Positions 16,989-24,538 of a stretch of 64,000 nucleotides of DNA are shown here, piece after piece. A model generated the notes under the pieces. The model was not told the origin of the DNA and searched no databases. It worked only from the letters and a program-made list of their open reading frames with translations. The DNA comes from Thiosocius teredinicola (GTDB lineage Bacteria; Pseudomonadota; Gammaproteobacteria; Chromatiales; Chromatiaceae): the NCBI RefSeq assembly GCF_002009425.1, contig NZ_CP019936.1, positions 2,157,297 to 2,221,296 of the forward strand, given 5' to 3'. The position numbers were made by a program, and so were the translations under genes. The stretch's first letter is position 1. Each line of letters begins with the position of its first letter.

Positions 16989-17840
16989 TCATCGATTTCG
17001 CTCCTGCATGCGCTTGATATACAGATCAAGCATTGAAGACATCATTTGCCAATCAGAATCGTCCAGCCCTTTGGGTACAGAAATCGTCGCCGAGTCTTTT
17101 CCTGGTATAGGGATCACGAAAGACTCGATATTTTCATTTCTGGACTGAGTGTTTTCGTTGCCTCCTTCATTTGGGCTGACCGCTTTTGTTTTGTTTTCGC
17201 CAGTATTCGCTGGCGGCGCAGAAGGGCTAACTTTCTCTAACTTCAGCACCCCGTTGTCTCGATTAATGAGTCCAGACAGCTGCAGGTAATCGAGCAACAT
17301 GATTAGCTGGCTTTTGTGAGCGGGGCTTGCTCCGCTGATATCAGCGAACAGCGCAATTGCCTCATCTTCATTCACAGATCTCAGCTGCAGCCGCGGAATG
17401 AGAGCCTTGGCAAACCAAGTTTCTTTGATAATCGGCGCGAGTTTCTCGCCGCAGTCATCTGAGTTCCATTGAGCGCGTTCGGAGTACGCGACAACTTCTG
17501 GAGAAGGTACGAATTTGTGGCCGTGTTTAACAATCAGGCCGGTGTCGGTGAAGAACGGGTTGCACATCGAGACAGTGTTCGGATGCAAATCCCGAATGCT
17601 AGCGACGTCCTGAATGCCCACGGCGCTTCGGTCATCACCGCTGGCGATCGCGAAAGCGCGTAGCAATTCAAACTGATTGACCGTTGAAACCCGCTGCGCC
17701 GGTAGAACCTTTCGAGGTTTCTTCACACGCGAGCTCTTGCTGGCGTCCTGTGCTGCTGTGCCAGTCTGTTCGGCGTTTCCACCTACAGAGTGCGACTCGA
17801 GGTCGTCAGCTACGTTCGACTCGGAGGGATCATCTGCCAT
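16989..17840 (-). CDS. unknown regulator-like protein of the element
   Basis: A 283-residue soluble protein. Residues about 48-210 look like two winged-helix-type segments: FELLRAFAIASGDDRSAVGI, then IRDLHPNTVSMCNPFF and ASPAHKSQLIMLLDYLQLSG. This resembles DUF5343-like proteins, from memory only. A polar linker (215-240) is followed by a C-terminal segment FVIPIPGKDSATISVPKG and a helix DSDWQMMSSMLDLYIKRM. ATG at 17840 has GGGTGG upstream. Codon use is more AT-rich than the chromosome. A parS-like site lies 65-80 bases upstream of its start. Confidence 0.6.
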   Translation of the reverse strand: MADDPSESNVADDLESHSVGGNAEQTGTAAQDASKSSRVKKPRKVLPAQRVSTVNQFELLRAFAIASGDDRSAVGIQDVASIRDLHPNTVSMCNPFFTDTGLIVKHGHKFVPSPEVVAYSERAQWNSDDCGEKLAPIIKETWFAKALIPRLQLRSVNEDEAIALFADISGASPAHKSQLIMLLDYLQLSGLINRDNGVLKLEKVSPSAPPANTGENKTKAVSPNEGGNENTQSRNENIESFVIPIPGKDSATISVPKGLDDSDWQMMSSMLDLYIKRMQERNR

Positions 17841-17904
17841 GACGGCCACCCATTTTTTCTAAACCTGTTGTGAAATATACGCGATGATGCGCGGCTGTCA
17901 ACCG

Positions 17905-17920
17905 TGTTCCACGTGAAACC
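17905..17920. promoter_or_regulatory. parS-like ParB binding site
   Basis: The 16 bases TGTTCCACGTGAAACC contain GTTCCACGTGAAAC, which fits the bacterial parS core GTTnCACGTGnAAC at every fixed position. It lies in the divergent region between the minus-strand regulator and a small plus-strand frame, inside the mobile element. Confidence 0.65.
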
Positions 17921-17972
17921 TCGCCAATGGCGTACAAATCTAATCTGTTGACAATAAAAAATAGGAAAAACA

Positions 17973-18179
17973 ATGAATAACGAATTTTCCTTGCCGGCCA
18001 ATTATTCGCCATCAAGTAATAAATTACGCGTTTTTGCTGTGTTGCGTCGTGTAAAAAAGGACGTTTTCGAGGCGGCTTTTCGGATGAACTCTTTGGCTTG
18101 GCTTGATGTGAGACCAGCGATCCAATGTCTGCAGAGTACGGCGGAAGAGGGGGGTGATAAGCGGCTGTTTGTAAATTAA
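17973..18179 (+). CDS. putative small protein, uncertain
   Basis: A 68-residue frame starting MNNEFSLPANYSPSSNKLRV, with AGGAAAAAC before the ATG and a TTGACA at 17948. The middle part LRRVKKDVFEAAFRMNSLAW could be a helix. It sits divergent to the DUF5343-like gene across the parS-like site, a position typical of small regulators. No family recognised and composition is not decisive. Confidence 0.35.
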   Translation: MNNEFSLPANYSPSSNKLRVFAVLRRVKKDVFEAAFRMNSLAWLDVRPAIQCLQSTAEEGGDKRLFVN

Positions 18180-18395
18180 ACAAATAAAAACAGTATGTTA
18201 TGGAGATGCGCTCTGGTGCTTTTGGTTACTCTCTTCTTCTGCGATTGCAGATCTTGGTGTGGCAGAGAGAGCGAGCGGCGCAAACAATAATTAGTCTGAC
18301 GGGGTGAACTGTACGGATGGTTGCCTATTGTTGAGCTAGAAGATATCCGTATCACCCAGAGTGAGCCGAAAATGAGGAATCTAACTCAGGGAGGT

Positions 18396-18569
18396 TCAGT
18401 GAGAATTCTCATCAAGTACTCGCTTTATCCACGTAGACAGGGTTGCTCCGGCCTGGTCGGCTGCCTTTTGCCAGCGCTGTCGTTGTTGCGGCGTCACCCG
18501 AATTTCGAAACGACTTGTCGCAGGTTCTTCTTTTCGTGGGCGACCGCGTTGCTTAGGTGGCTTGCTCAT
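18396..18569 (-). CDS. 57-residue ribbon-helix-helix-like protein
   Basis: A short basic protein: an N-terminal tail KPPKQRGRPRKEEP, then a strand-helix-helix pattern SRFEIRVTPQQRQRWQKAAD and GATLSTWIKRVLDENS. This is the layout of MetJ/Arc-type ribbon-helix-helix repressors and antitoxins, with RFEIRVT as the DNA-contacting strand. It is transcribed away from an 84-residue gene. Between them lie a promoter and a palindrome that could be its operator (18629-18640). It is below the usual gene-caller length and easily missed. Confidence 0.65.
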   Translation of the reverse strand: MSKPPKQRGRPRKEEPATSRFEIRVTPQQRQRWQKAADQAGATLSTWIKRVLDENSH

Positions 18570-18597
18570 TTTTTGATTTTAGCCCGTACAAAAATCC

Positions 18598-18645
18598 TTG
18601 ACGAACTCGGATGGTTGAGTGATATTTATTGTACGTACAAAAAAT
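18598..18645 (+). promoter_or_regulatory. promoter and operator between divergent small genes
   Basis: TTGACG (18598-18603) and GATATT (18621-18626) are 17 bases apart. A perfect palindrome TTGTACGTACAA (18629-18640) lies around the expected transcription start, and GTACAAAAA occurs both within its right side (18635) and at 18586. A repressor bound there could shut both promoters; the ribbon-helix-helix protein next to it is the natural candidate. Confidence 0.6.
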
Positions 18646-18662
18646 TGCATTAGGACGCGATC

Positions 18663-18917
18663 ATGACCAAAGATAACCTCTACAAAGTTCCTGAGAACTA
18701 CCTGTGCTCTTCGCACGTACTGCCGGCAGACGTGGCGGAGAATCTCCACGCCTACCTCTTGGCCCTTGACGCCATTGATCCAGAGCAATTGGTTGACCAG
18801 AGGGCGGTATTTGGTATGCATTTGGCCATTCAGACGGCGGTGGAGACTGCGAAGTTTCTGTGTCAGCTTCTCGATCCGAATTACCTAACGGATGGAGAAG
18901 AAAACACGGACATCTAG
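18663..18917 (+). CDS. small unknown protein divergent from the RHH-like gene
   Basis: An 84-residue acidic, mostly helical protein (SSHVLPADVAENLHAYLLAL, then AVFGMHLAIQTAVETAKFL). AGGA lies eight bases before the ATG, and a promoter with operator is just upstream. No family recognised. A role as partner of the divergent ribbon-helix-helix protein, or as a regulator of excision near attR, is inference from position only. Confidence 0.55.
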   Translation: MTKDNLYKVPENYLCSSHVLPADVAENLHAYLLALDAIDPEQLVDQRAVFGMHLAIQTAVETAKFLCQLLDPNYLTDGEENTDI

Positions 18918-19006
18918 CAATCGGTGAATTCGATGTTGGATTGCATTGCACTCGCTAAGTTGGGTGTTATCGAAAGGCGGTTATAAGCAGAACCCTGTCA
19001 TAGTTC

Positions 19007-19036
19007 TTTCCAATTCCGTGTGACTTCGAGTATGAT
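19007..19036 (+). promoter_or_regulatory. candidate promoter at the right end of the element
   Basis: TTTCCA (19007-19012) and TATGAT (19031-19036) are 18 bases apart and are followed by a GC-rich discriminator. It points out of the element toward cysT and leuZ, which the insertion has cut off from the glyW promoter. Confidence 0.35.
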
Positions 19037-19073
19037 TCGCCGCGTTCCGCTGAGCGGTGCTGAGGGTGATCGT

Positions 19074-19125
<52 letters not shown>

Positions 19126-19130
19126 CAGGA

Positions 19131-19156
19131 AACCCCGCGCGCTTGCGGGGTTTCTT
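19131..19156 (+). terminator. hairpin between the glyW end and cysT
   Basis: AAACCCCGC/GCGGGGTTT with a six-base loop is followed by CTTGTTT. In the uninterrupted operon this would lie just after tRNA-Gly, as a terminator or an RNA processing structure. Confidence 0.6.
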
Positions 19157-19197
19157 GTTTCAGCCCACCACTCATGGGAGGTTGAAACATCCAGTTT

Positions 19198-19271
19198 GGC
19201 CGAGTGGCAGAGTGGTTATGCAGCGGATTGCAAATCCGTGGACATCGGTTCGATTCCGGTCTCGGCCTCCA
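19198..19271 (+). tRNA. cysT: tRNA-Cys (anticodon GCA)
   Basis: The 74-base gene has acceptor stem GGCCGAG/CTCGGCC, anticodon arm GGATTGCAAATCC, T loop GGTTCGATTCC and encoded CCA. It follows the position of glyW and precedes leuZ, as in other gammaproteobacteria. Confidence 0.95.
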
Positions 19272-19327
19272 CTCATTTCCAAGGCAGAATGTTGCCGACT
19301 GTCTATCTTGCCCCGATCTCCTGATAT

Positions 19328-19415
19328 GCCCGGATGGCGGAATTGGTAGACGCAGCGGACTTAAAATCCGCCGGCCATTGCGGCCGTGCCGGTTCGATTC
19401 CGGCTCCGGGCACCA
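19328..19415 (+). tRNA. leuZ: tRNA-Leu (anticodon TAA)
   Basis: The 88-base gene has acceptor stem GCCCGGA/TCCGGGC, anticodon loop CTTAAAA, a class II variable arm (CCGGCCATTGCGGCCGTG), T loop and encoded CCA. It ends the split glyW-cysT-leuZ group. Confidence 0.95.
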
Positions 19416-19445
19416 ACATCAGCTCCAACGCGATATCGCGGGAAA

Positions 19446-19652
19446 TCAGCCCGCGGGCCACCTGACCCAGCGTGGGCGATCGGCGGCCTTGTCGATGACT
19501 TCGTCCAGATGTTCCTCTCGAACCAGTGCAACGATCACGTAGTGGTCGCGTTCATGGCCGAGATCCTCGAGGCTGTGGATGCGGGCCAGGCATTTACGAC
19601 TCATCAGGTCTTCGAGATGAGCGTGACTGATCGTGAACTGCAGTGTTTTCAT
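19446..19652 (-). CDS. small conserved-looking protein, unknown
   Basis: A 68-residue protein starting MKTLQFTISHAHLEDLMSRK, with the central strand-like HYVIVALVREEHLDEVIDKA and an end WVRWPAG. The mix of alternating hydrophobics and charged helices looks like a small folded protein. It converges on tRNA-Leu. I do not recognise the family, and no clear ribosome site is visible. Confidence 0.45.
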   Translation of the reverse strand: MKTLQFTISHAHLEDLMSRKCLARIHSLEDLGHERDHYVIVALVREEHLDEVIDKAADRPRWVRWPAG

Positions 19653-19837
19653 GCGGCTCGATGGGTTGGTTTGTGGGCCTGCTGTAGCTCGCTGCGTCGC
19701 TACACCTACCGACTATAGCTGATAGCGCCCACGCGTCGGGCTCACTACGGCCGCGTAGCCACACGCCGATCGAGTAACTTTGTCCGGTACTGGGAAGCGC
19801 GGGCGCTTGGGGACGTGCGCCCGCGGAAGTCTGTCTG

Positions 19838-20410
19838 CTACTTGAGCGTGTTGAACAGGTGGCTGCGGAATTGTGCCGCCTTCTTCGGGTCGTCGATTTC
19901 GGTGGCCACGTCGTCAATCAACTTGATCACATCGACATTGCCATTCGGTCCGCCAGCCTGTTCGAGGTGTTCTTCCCAGACGAACGAACCCATGGGTCCG
20001 AGTATCTCGATCAACTGCTCTTCGATGACCTTGAACGCTTCCGGGCTGGCGTGCGCACCAGCGGCCGGAGCGGCCACCGGCGGCGGGGCTGCCGCCACGC
20101 TTGCATCACCGCTCAGTTGAGCCAGTAATTCGGCGGTCGGCGGCAGTTGCGTTGCCTTGTGCGAGATAACTTTGCCGGCCTTGAAATCGTACGAACCGCT
20201 CTCGATTTCAAGGAACAGTGGGATCGCCTCGGCACCCTTTTTCAGCCGGTACTCGATGTAGATGATGTTCCCGGCGACAATGACGACCTTGGCCAGACTG
20301 TTGATCTCACTGATAGCAAACAGGCTGCCTGTGCTGCCGCCGGCGCAAAGTTCGGAGATCAGTCGGACCAAGTCCGCATAGCTGGAAAACGGCTGATAAT
20401 CGTCCGACAC
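19838..20410 (-). CDS. soluble two-domain protein, partner of the Cache-HAMP receptor
   Basis: A 190-residue protein. Residues 1-95 are an alpha/beta domain (SYADLVRLISELCAGGSTGS, then VVIVAGNIIYIEYRLKKG). A Pro/Ala-rich linker (105-122) leads to a C-terminal helical domain (KVIEEQLIEILGPMGSFVWE, then IDDVATEIDDPKKAAQF). The second domain resembles small helical modules seen next to DUF4388-like domains, but I cannot name it firmly. It starts 40 bases after the receptor gene and is presumably in one operon with it, so it may carry the receptor's output. Confidence 0.6.
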   Translation of the reverse strand: MSDDYQPFSSYADLVRLISELCAGGSTGSLFAISEINSLAKVVIVAGNIIYIEYRLKKGAEAIPLFLEIESGSYDFKAGKVISHKATQLPPTAELLAQLSGDASVAAAPPPVAAPAAGAHASPEAFKVIEEQLIEILGPMGSFVWEEHLEQAGGPNGNVDVIKLIDDVATEIDDPKKAAQFRSHLFNTLK

Positions 20411-20449
20411 AATCCCCTCCTGTAGTGTTGTTCTCGTTATCTAAACGCG

Positions 20450-21544
20450 TTATCCGCGCTTCTTCAGTCGGTCTATAGCCAGTCGGATGCTGGCCCCCAT
20501 GCGATCAATGGCCGAGGCGAGCGAACCGATCTCGTCGCCACGCGAGGCCTCTTTGATTTCACCGACCGAGCCACCTCGGCTCAACTGATCTGCAATGGTC
20601 GTCAGATTGCGGATCGGACGCGAGAGGCCTTGCGAGAACAGGTAGGCGATAACCGATACGATGACCAGCGTGAGCACGAGCAGCAAGATACCACGTTGTT
20701 GCGCGTCTTTCAGAGGGGCGTAGGCTTCGTCGTAGTCTTGCTGTGCAACCACATACCAGCCGGTCTCTGAGCGGCGGACTGCAGCGACGACGTGATTGCC
20801 GTCGTCGTTGTATTCAAGCAGTACGCTGCCTTTATCGGGTTTGTTGGCGAATGCCGGATGACCACTGAAATCGGTCGTGGCCGGCGCGGTGCCTTCCTGC
20901 TGGTGAGCAACGACCTTGCCGGATTCGTCGAGGATGAAAGCAAAGCCGGTGCGGCCGATAACCGTGTTGGTAATGCGTTCGGATATCTCGCGGATGTTCA
21001 TCGCAATTGCGATCACGCCGGCGACGGTTTTTCTGACGAACTTCGGATCGTGGATAGGCGCAGACAGGATGACCGCCGGTTTACCGCTGGTCTTGCCCAG
21101 TACCACCTGCTTGCCGAGCGGGGCTCCGGCAACGACATCTTTGACGTAAGCTCGACTGCTGTAGTCTTTGGGCGCCTTGCCATCGCTGCGGCCGATGTTC
21201 ATGCCGCTGGTGTCGGTGGTGAACACCAAATACGACCAATCGTATTCCTTGAGAATCGATTTCAATATCGGGTCTTGCTTCTCGCGTTCCATCGAGCGCA
21301 CGTCTGCCAACGTCGCGTTCTGCTGCAGTACCTTCTGGTTCATGCGGACCCATTGGTCTGCTTCGTTGGCCAGCTGCAGCGAGGTGTTGTCCAGTTGCTG
21401 CGAGATGTTGCGTTCCAGTCCGTCGCGGATAAGGCTGTAATCGAGATACCACACGATGCTCAACGGTATGGCGGCGACGACTAGCATCGTTACCAGGATC
21501 TTGCCAAAGATGCCGAATGAAAGGCCCTTCTTTTCACTACTCAC
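20450..21544 (-). CDS. Cache-HAMP transmembrane receptor without output domain
   Basis: A 364-residue sensor. A first membrane helix (about residues 15-35, ILVTMLVVAAIPLSIVWYL) is followed by a large periplasmic double Cache domain (about 40-275, with YDWSYLVFTTDTSGMNIGRS and GRTGFAFILDESGKVVAHQQ), a second helix (GILLLVLTLVIVSVIAYLF) and a HAMP domain (RPIRNLTTIADQLSRGG to IDRMGASI). The protein ends soon after HAMP with no kinase, cyclase or chemotaxis signalling domain. The GTG at 21544 has GGAG nine bases upstream. Output probably passes to the downstream partner protein. Confidence 0.85.
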   Translation of the reverse strand: MSSEKKGLSFGIFGKILVTMLVVAAIPLSIVWYLDYSLIRDGLERNISQQLDNTSLQLANEADQWVRMNQKVLQQNATLADVRSMEREKQDPILKSILKEYDWSYLVFTTDTSGMNIGRSDGKAPKDYSSRAYVKDVVAGAPLGKQVVLGKTSGKPAVILSAPIHDPKFVRKTVAGVIAIAMNIREISERITNTVIGRTGFAFILDESGKVVAHQQEGTAPATTDFSGHPAFANKPDKGSVLLEYNDDGNHVVAAVRRSETGWYVVAQQDYDEAYAPLKDAQQRGILLLVLTLVIVSVIAYLFSQGLSRPIRNLTTIADQLSRGGSVGEIKEASRGDEIGSLASAIDRMGASIRLAIDRLKKRG

Positions 21545-21875
21545 TGTGGTTCTCCATCGATACAACGGACCGCGCGCAGCCCCTTTTTACAGGCGCATTA
21601 ACGCGGATCTGCAATTGGCGACATCAGCTGCCAGCTCTGCCGGCGACCGAGTCGCTACGTTAAATTTGTGGATTTATCGGCCTGTGAGACGCAAGCCTGA
21701 ACCGACTTAACAGAAGTTGGTGAATTATGATCACACGATAACGAATGAAAAGCGTTGGAAAGGCCGTTTAGTGCATATTTGCGGGCTTAGTGCCGGTTTT
21801 TCGCGGCCAATCGATAGCTATGTATTGAGTTGTTTGAGGGGTAGCGCTGATCGTCGTGGTGCGCGGCCGCTGGAG
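21545..21875. other. intergenic stretch of about 330 bases
   Basis: Lies between the start of the receptor gene (transcribed leftward) and the end of the globin gene. It must hold the promoter of the receptor operon. No gene, tRNA or clear terminator is seen. Confidence 0.4.
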
Positions 21876-22301
21876 TTACCGGCCGGGAAACACCTGCAAT
21901 CGAGGATCGCCTGAGTGCTCGGGCTGATTGCGCATATGGTCGGCGGTGTTCATGAACGCCTGCTCGAGCTTTTGGCGCATATCATCGGTCAGCGGCATGT
22001 CGGCCAGGGCTTTGCGCATGCAACGCATCCACTGGTCGCGTTCTTTGCTCGCAATCGCAAACGGCAGGTGGCGCTGGCGCAGACGTGGATGGCCATATTT
22101 CTGGACGTAAAGGTCCGGCCCGCCGAACCATCCTGAGAGGAACAGGAACAGCTTTTCACGTGACCCGCGCAGACTCTTGGCGTGCATCTGACGAATCTCG
22201 GCAACCTCGGCATCGCTGTCCATATAGTCGTAAAAGCGATCGACCAAGTCGCGCACGCCGGTTTCACCGCCGATCAGTTCGTATACCGTCTTCTCAGTCA
22301 T
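21876..22301 (-). CDS. group II truncated haemoglobin
   Basis: A 141-residue haem protein of the two-on-two globin fold. Features of group II (TrHbO) are YELIGGETGVRDLVDRFYDYM at the start, here seen as helix A/B with Phe and Tyr at the B9/B10 region, LFLFLSGWFGGPDLYVQKYG with the tryptophan-containing G-P-x-LY motif, the proximal histidine in GHPRLRQRH, and WMRCMRKAL in helix G. Group II proteins bind oxygen and may act in oxygen or nitric oxide chemistry. The gene overlaps the end of gluQ by eight bases. Confidence 0.92.
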   Translation of the reverse strand: MTEKTVYELIGGETGVRDLVDRFYDYMDSDAEVAEIRQMHAKSLRGSREKLFLFLSGWFGGPDLYVQKYGHPRLRQRHLPFAIASKERDQWMRCMRKALADMPLTDDMRQKLEQAFMNTADHMRNQPEHSGDPRLQVFPGR

Positions 22302-23190
22302 CGATGTGTTTCCTATCTACTGGCACGGAAGTCAGTCGCCAATTCTCAATGGCCCATGTCCAAAAGTCATTGCCGTTGCGCAATCGAGCGGTTGGCCTGG
22401 TCTGCCCCAGGTGTTGCCATGCGGCGAGCAGCGTAGGCAGCGGATTGTCTTCGTCGACCGGATGCGCTGCGTCGCTCTTGCTGAGTTTTTGCCCGTTGGC
22501 TGCATAGACCAGGGGAACATGCGCATAGTTCGGCGTCGGGTAGCCAAGCTGGCGCTGCAACCAGATCTGGCGTGGCGTCGACCACAACAGGTCGGCGCCT
22601 CTGACCACATCGGTGATGCCTTGTTCGAAGTCGTCGACGACAACCGCTAGCTGATACGCGGTAAATCGATCGATGCGCCGAACAACGAAGTCACCCACAT
22701 CAGACGCCAGATGCTGTTGCAGATCCCCGATGATGCGATCGGTGAATTGCACCGTGGATTCATCCAGCGCGACACGCCAGGCTACGTCTATGGCATTCGT
22801 CGGTGGCCGAAGTCGGCAGGTACCCGGATATATCGGACCTTCGCGGCCCACGTGGGCGATTGCGGCGATGGTTTTGCGGCTGCAGTCGCAGGGGTAGGCC
22901 AACGAATTGCTGCGCAGCGTGTCCAAGGCCTGGTCGTACAGTGCGGTCCGTTCACTTTGTCGAACAAGGGTGCCGTCGATCGACATGCCGAAAGCCTCGA
23001 TCGCCTGAAGAATCCGGTCTTCGGCGCCCGATCGGGTTCGGGTCTGATCGACATCCTCGATACGAACCAGCCACTCGCCGTGCTGGTGACGGGCATCGGC
23101 ATAGCTGGCTACTGCGGCGACGAGTGAACCGAAGTGCAGCGGACCGGTTGGCGATGGGGCGAAGCGCCCCCGGTAGGAGGGCTTGCTCAT
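22294..23190 (-). CDS. gluQ: glutamyl-Q tRNA(Asp) synthetase
   Basis: GluQ (YadB) attaches glutamate to queuosine in tRNA-Asp, a nucleotide modification. The 298-residue protein is the catalytic half of a glutamyl-tRNA synthetase with no anticodon-binding domain. It has the HIGH-like APSPTGPLHFGSL near residue 12, the zinc-site segment CDCSRKTI and GTCRL, and the KMSKS-like GQKLSKSD near residue 235. It follows dksA directly (18 bases), the classic gammaproteobacterial pair. Confidence 0.95.
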   Translation of the reverse strand: MSKPSYRGRFAPSPTGPLHFGSLVAAVASYADARHQHGEWLVRIEDVDQTRTRSGAEDRILQAIEAFGMSIDGTLVRQSERTALYDQALDTLRSNSLAYPCDCSRKTIAAIAHVGREGPIYPGTCRLRPPTNAIDVAWRVALDESTVQFTDRIIGDLQQHLASDVGDFVVRRIDRFTAYQLAVVVDDFEQGITDVVRGADLLWSTPRQIWLQRQLGYPTPNYAHVPLVYAANGQKLSKSDAAHPVDEDNPLPTLLAAWQHLGQTRPTARLRNGNDFWTWAIENWRLTSVPVDRKHIDD

Positions 23191-23208
23191 GATGAGCTGT
23201 GAGAACCG

Positions 23209-23643
23209 TCAGCCCTGGATGCGCTCGAGTTCTTCCTGGCGGGTCTTGCAGTCGATGCATAGGTCGGCCGTGGGGCGCGCTTCGAGCCGTCGAATGCCGA
23301 TCTCGACGCCACAGCTTTCACAGTAGCCGTATTCATGCTCATCGATCTTTTTGAGCGTCTTTTCAATCTTGTTGAGGAGTTTGCGTTCCCGGTCCCGTGT
23401 GCGCAGTTCCATGCCCATGTCGCATTCCTGTGTCGCGCGGTCGTTCGGGTCGGGATAACTGCCGGTGTCGACCTTCATGTGATCGACGGTCCGATCGACT
23501 CCCTGCATCAATTCGAGGCGCCATGCGTTGAGTAGTTTCCGGAAGTGGTCCTCTTGTTCCGGATTCATGTAGCTCTCGCCGTCCTTGGGCTCGTATGGCG
23601 CTATACCGTGATTTACCGGAAAGTCGCTTGCATTGCTGCCCAT
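23209..23643 (-). CDS. dksA: RNA polymerase-binding transcription factor DksA
   Basis: DksA binds the secondary channel of RNA polymerase and, with ppGpp, mediates the stringent response. The 144-residue protein has the coiled coil with the tip residues D-x-x-D-x-A as DPNDRATQE, and a zinc finger CESCGVEI plus CIDCKTRQEE with all four cysteines. Length matches E. coli DksA. It is divergent from the cbbY-like gene with about 107 bases between. Confidence 0.97.
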   Translation of the reverse strand: MGSNASDFPVNHGIAPYEPKDGESYMNPEQEDHFRKLLNAWRLELMQGVDRTVDHMKVDTGSYPDPNDRATQECDMGMELRTRDRERKLLNKIEKTLKKIDEHEYGYCESCGVEIGIRRLEARPTADLCIDCKTRQEELERIQG

Positions 23644-23750
23644 GTCGGTCGCCTCGAGAGGTAAACCGCAAAATTAACATCCACGTAAAACAAGGGCAAT
23701 TACGCCAGGTAATTGGGTAAGCTCGCCGCATAAGTTGTCAGGAGGTACAT

Positions 23751-24512
23751 ATGGCCGATCTACAGGCGCTGATTTTTGACGTTGATGGAACGCTGGCGGA
23801 TACCGAACGCGATGGGCATCGCGTGGCGTTCAATCGCGCATTCGCCGAAGCCGGGCTGGACTGGGATTGGAGTGTCGAGTTGTATGGCCATCTGTTGGCC
23901 GTTACCGGCGGCAAAGAACGTATCCGTTTTTACCTGGACAAGTACAACACCGGTTTTCAACGTCCGGACGACTTGGATGGCTTTATTGCCGATTTGCACC
24001 GCAACAAGACGGCACACTACATGTCACTGATGGAGGAAGGCGCCATTCCGCTTCGCCCCGGTGTGCAGCGCCTGCTCGAACAGGCGCGGTCAGCCGGTGT
24101 GCCGCTCGCCATCGCCACCACGACGACCCCCGAAAATGTCAGTGCGCTGGTCGCCAGCACCCTGCCGAGCGGGGCGCTCGACTGGTTCACCGTGATCGGT
24201 GCCGGCGATATCGTACCGGCCAAGAAACCGGCGCCGGATATCTACCAATGGGTGCTAAGCGAAATGGATCTCGACGCCAAATCGGTGATTGCCTTCGAAG
24301 ACTCGAGTCACGGGGTTTCGTCTGCGGTGGGCGCCGGCATCGATAAGGTTGTGGTGACCGTCAACGATTACACGCGCGAGCAGGATTTTGCACTGGCTAC
24401 GGTTGTGCTGGACCAGTTGGGTGAAGCATCGACGCCGGCCGCGGTGCTCGACGGTACCGCGGTGCCACCCGATGGTGTGGTCGACCTGGACTATCTGCGG
24501 TTGCTGCTCTGA
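23751..24512 (+). CDS. cbbY: HAD phosphatase of the CbbY type
   Basis: A 253-residue HAD-superfamily hydrolase. Motif I is IFDVDGTLADTE (nucleophile Asp at residue 10), motif II IATTTTPENV, motif III lysines in PAKKPAPDIY, and motif IV FEDSSHGVSSA. A helical cap lies at about residues 20-90. The sequence is of the CbbY group, whose characterised members dephosphorylate xylulose-1,5-bisphosphate, a Rubisco inhibitor. That would suggest carbon fixation in this organism, but no Calvin-cycle gene is in the window, so the substrate is inferred. GGAGG precedes the ATG. Confidence 0.8.
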   Translation: MADLQALIFDVDGTLADTERDGHRVAFNRAFAEAGLDWDWSVELYGHLLAVTGGKERIRFYLDKYNTGFQRPDDLDGFIADLHRNKTAHYMSLMEEGAIPLRPGVQRLLEQARSAGVPLAIATTTTPENVSALVASTLPSGALDWFTVIGAGDIVPAKKPAPDIYQWVLSEMDLDAKSVIAFEDSSHGVSSAVGAGIDKVVVTVNDYTREQDFALATVVLDQLGEASTPAAVLDGTAVPPDGVVDLDYLRLLL

Positions 24513-24538
24513 AACTGCCGGCGGATCTGGTTCGCTCG

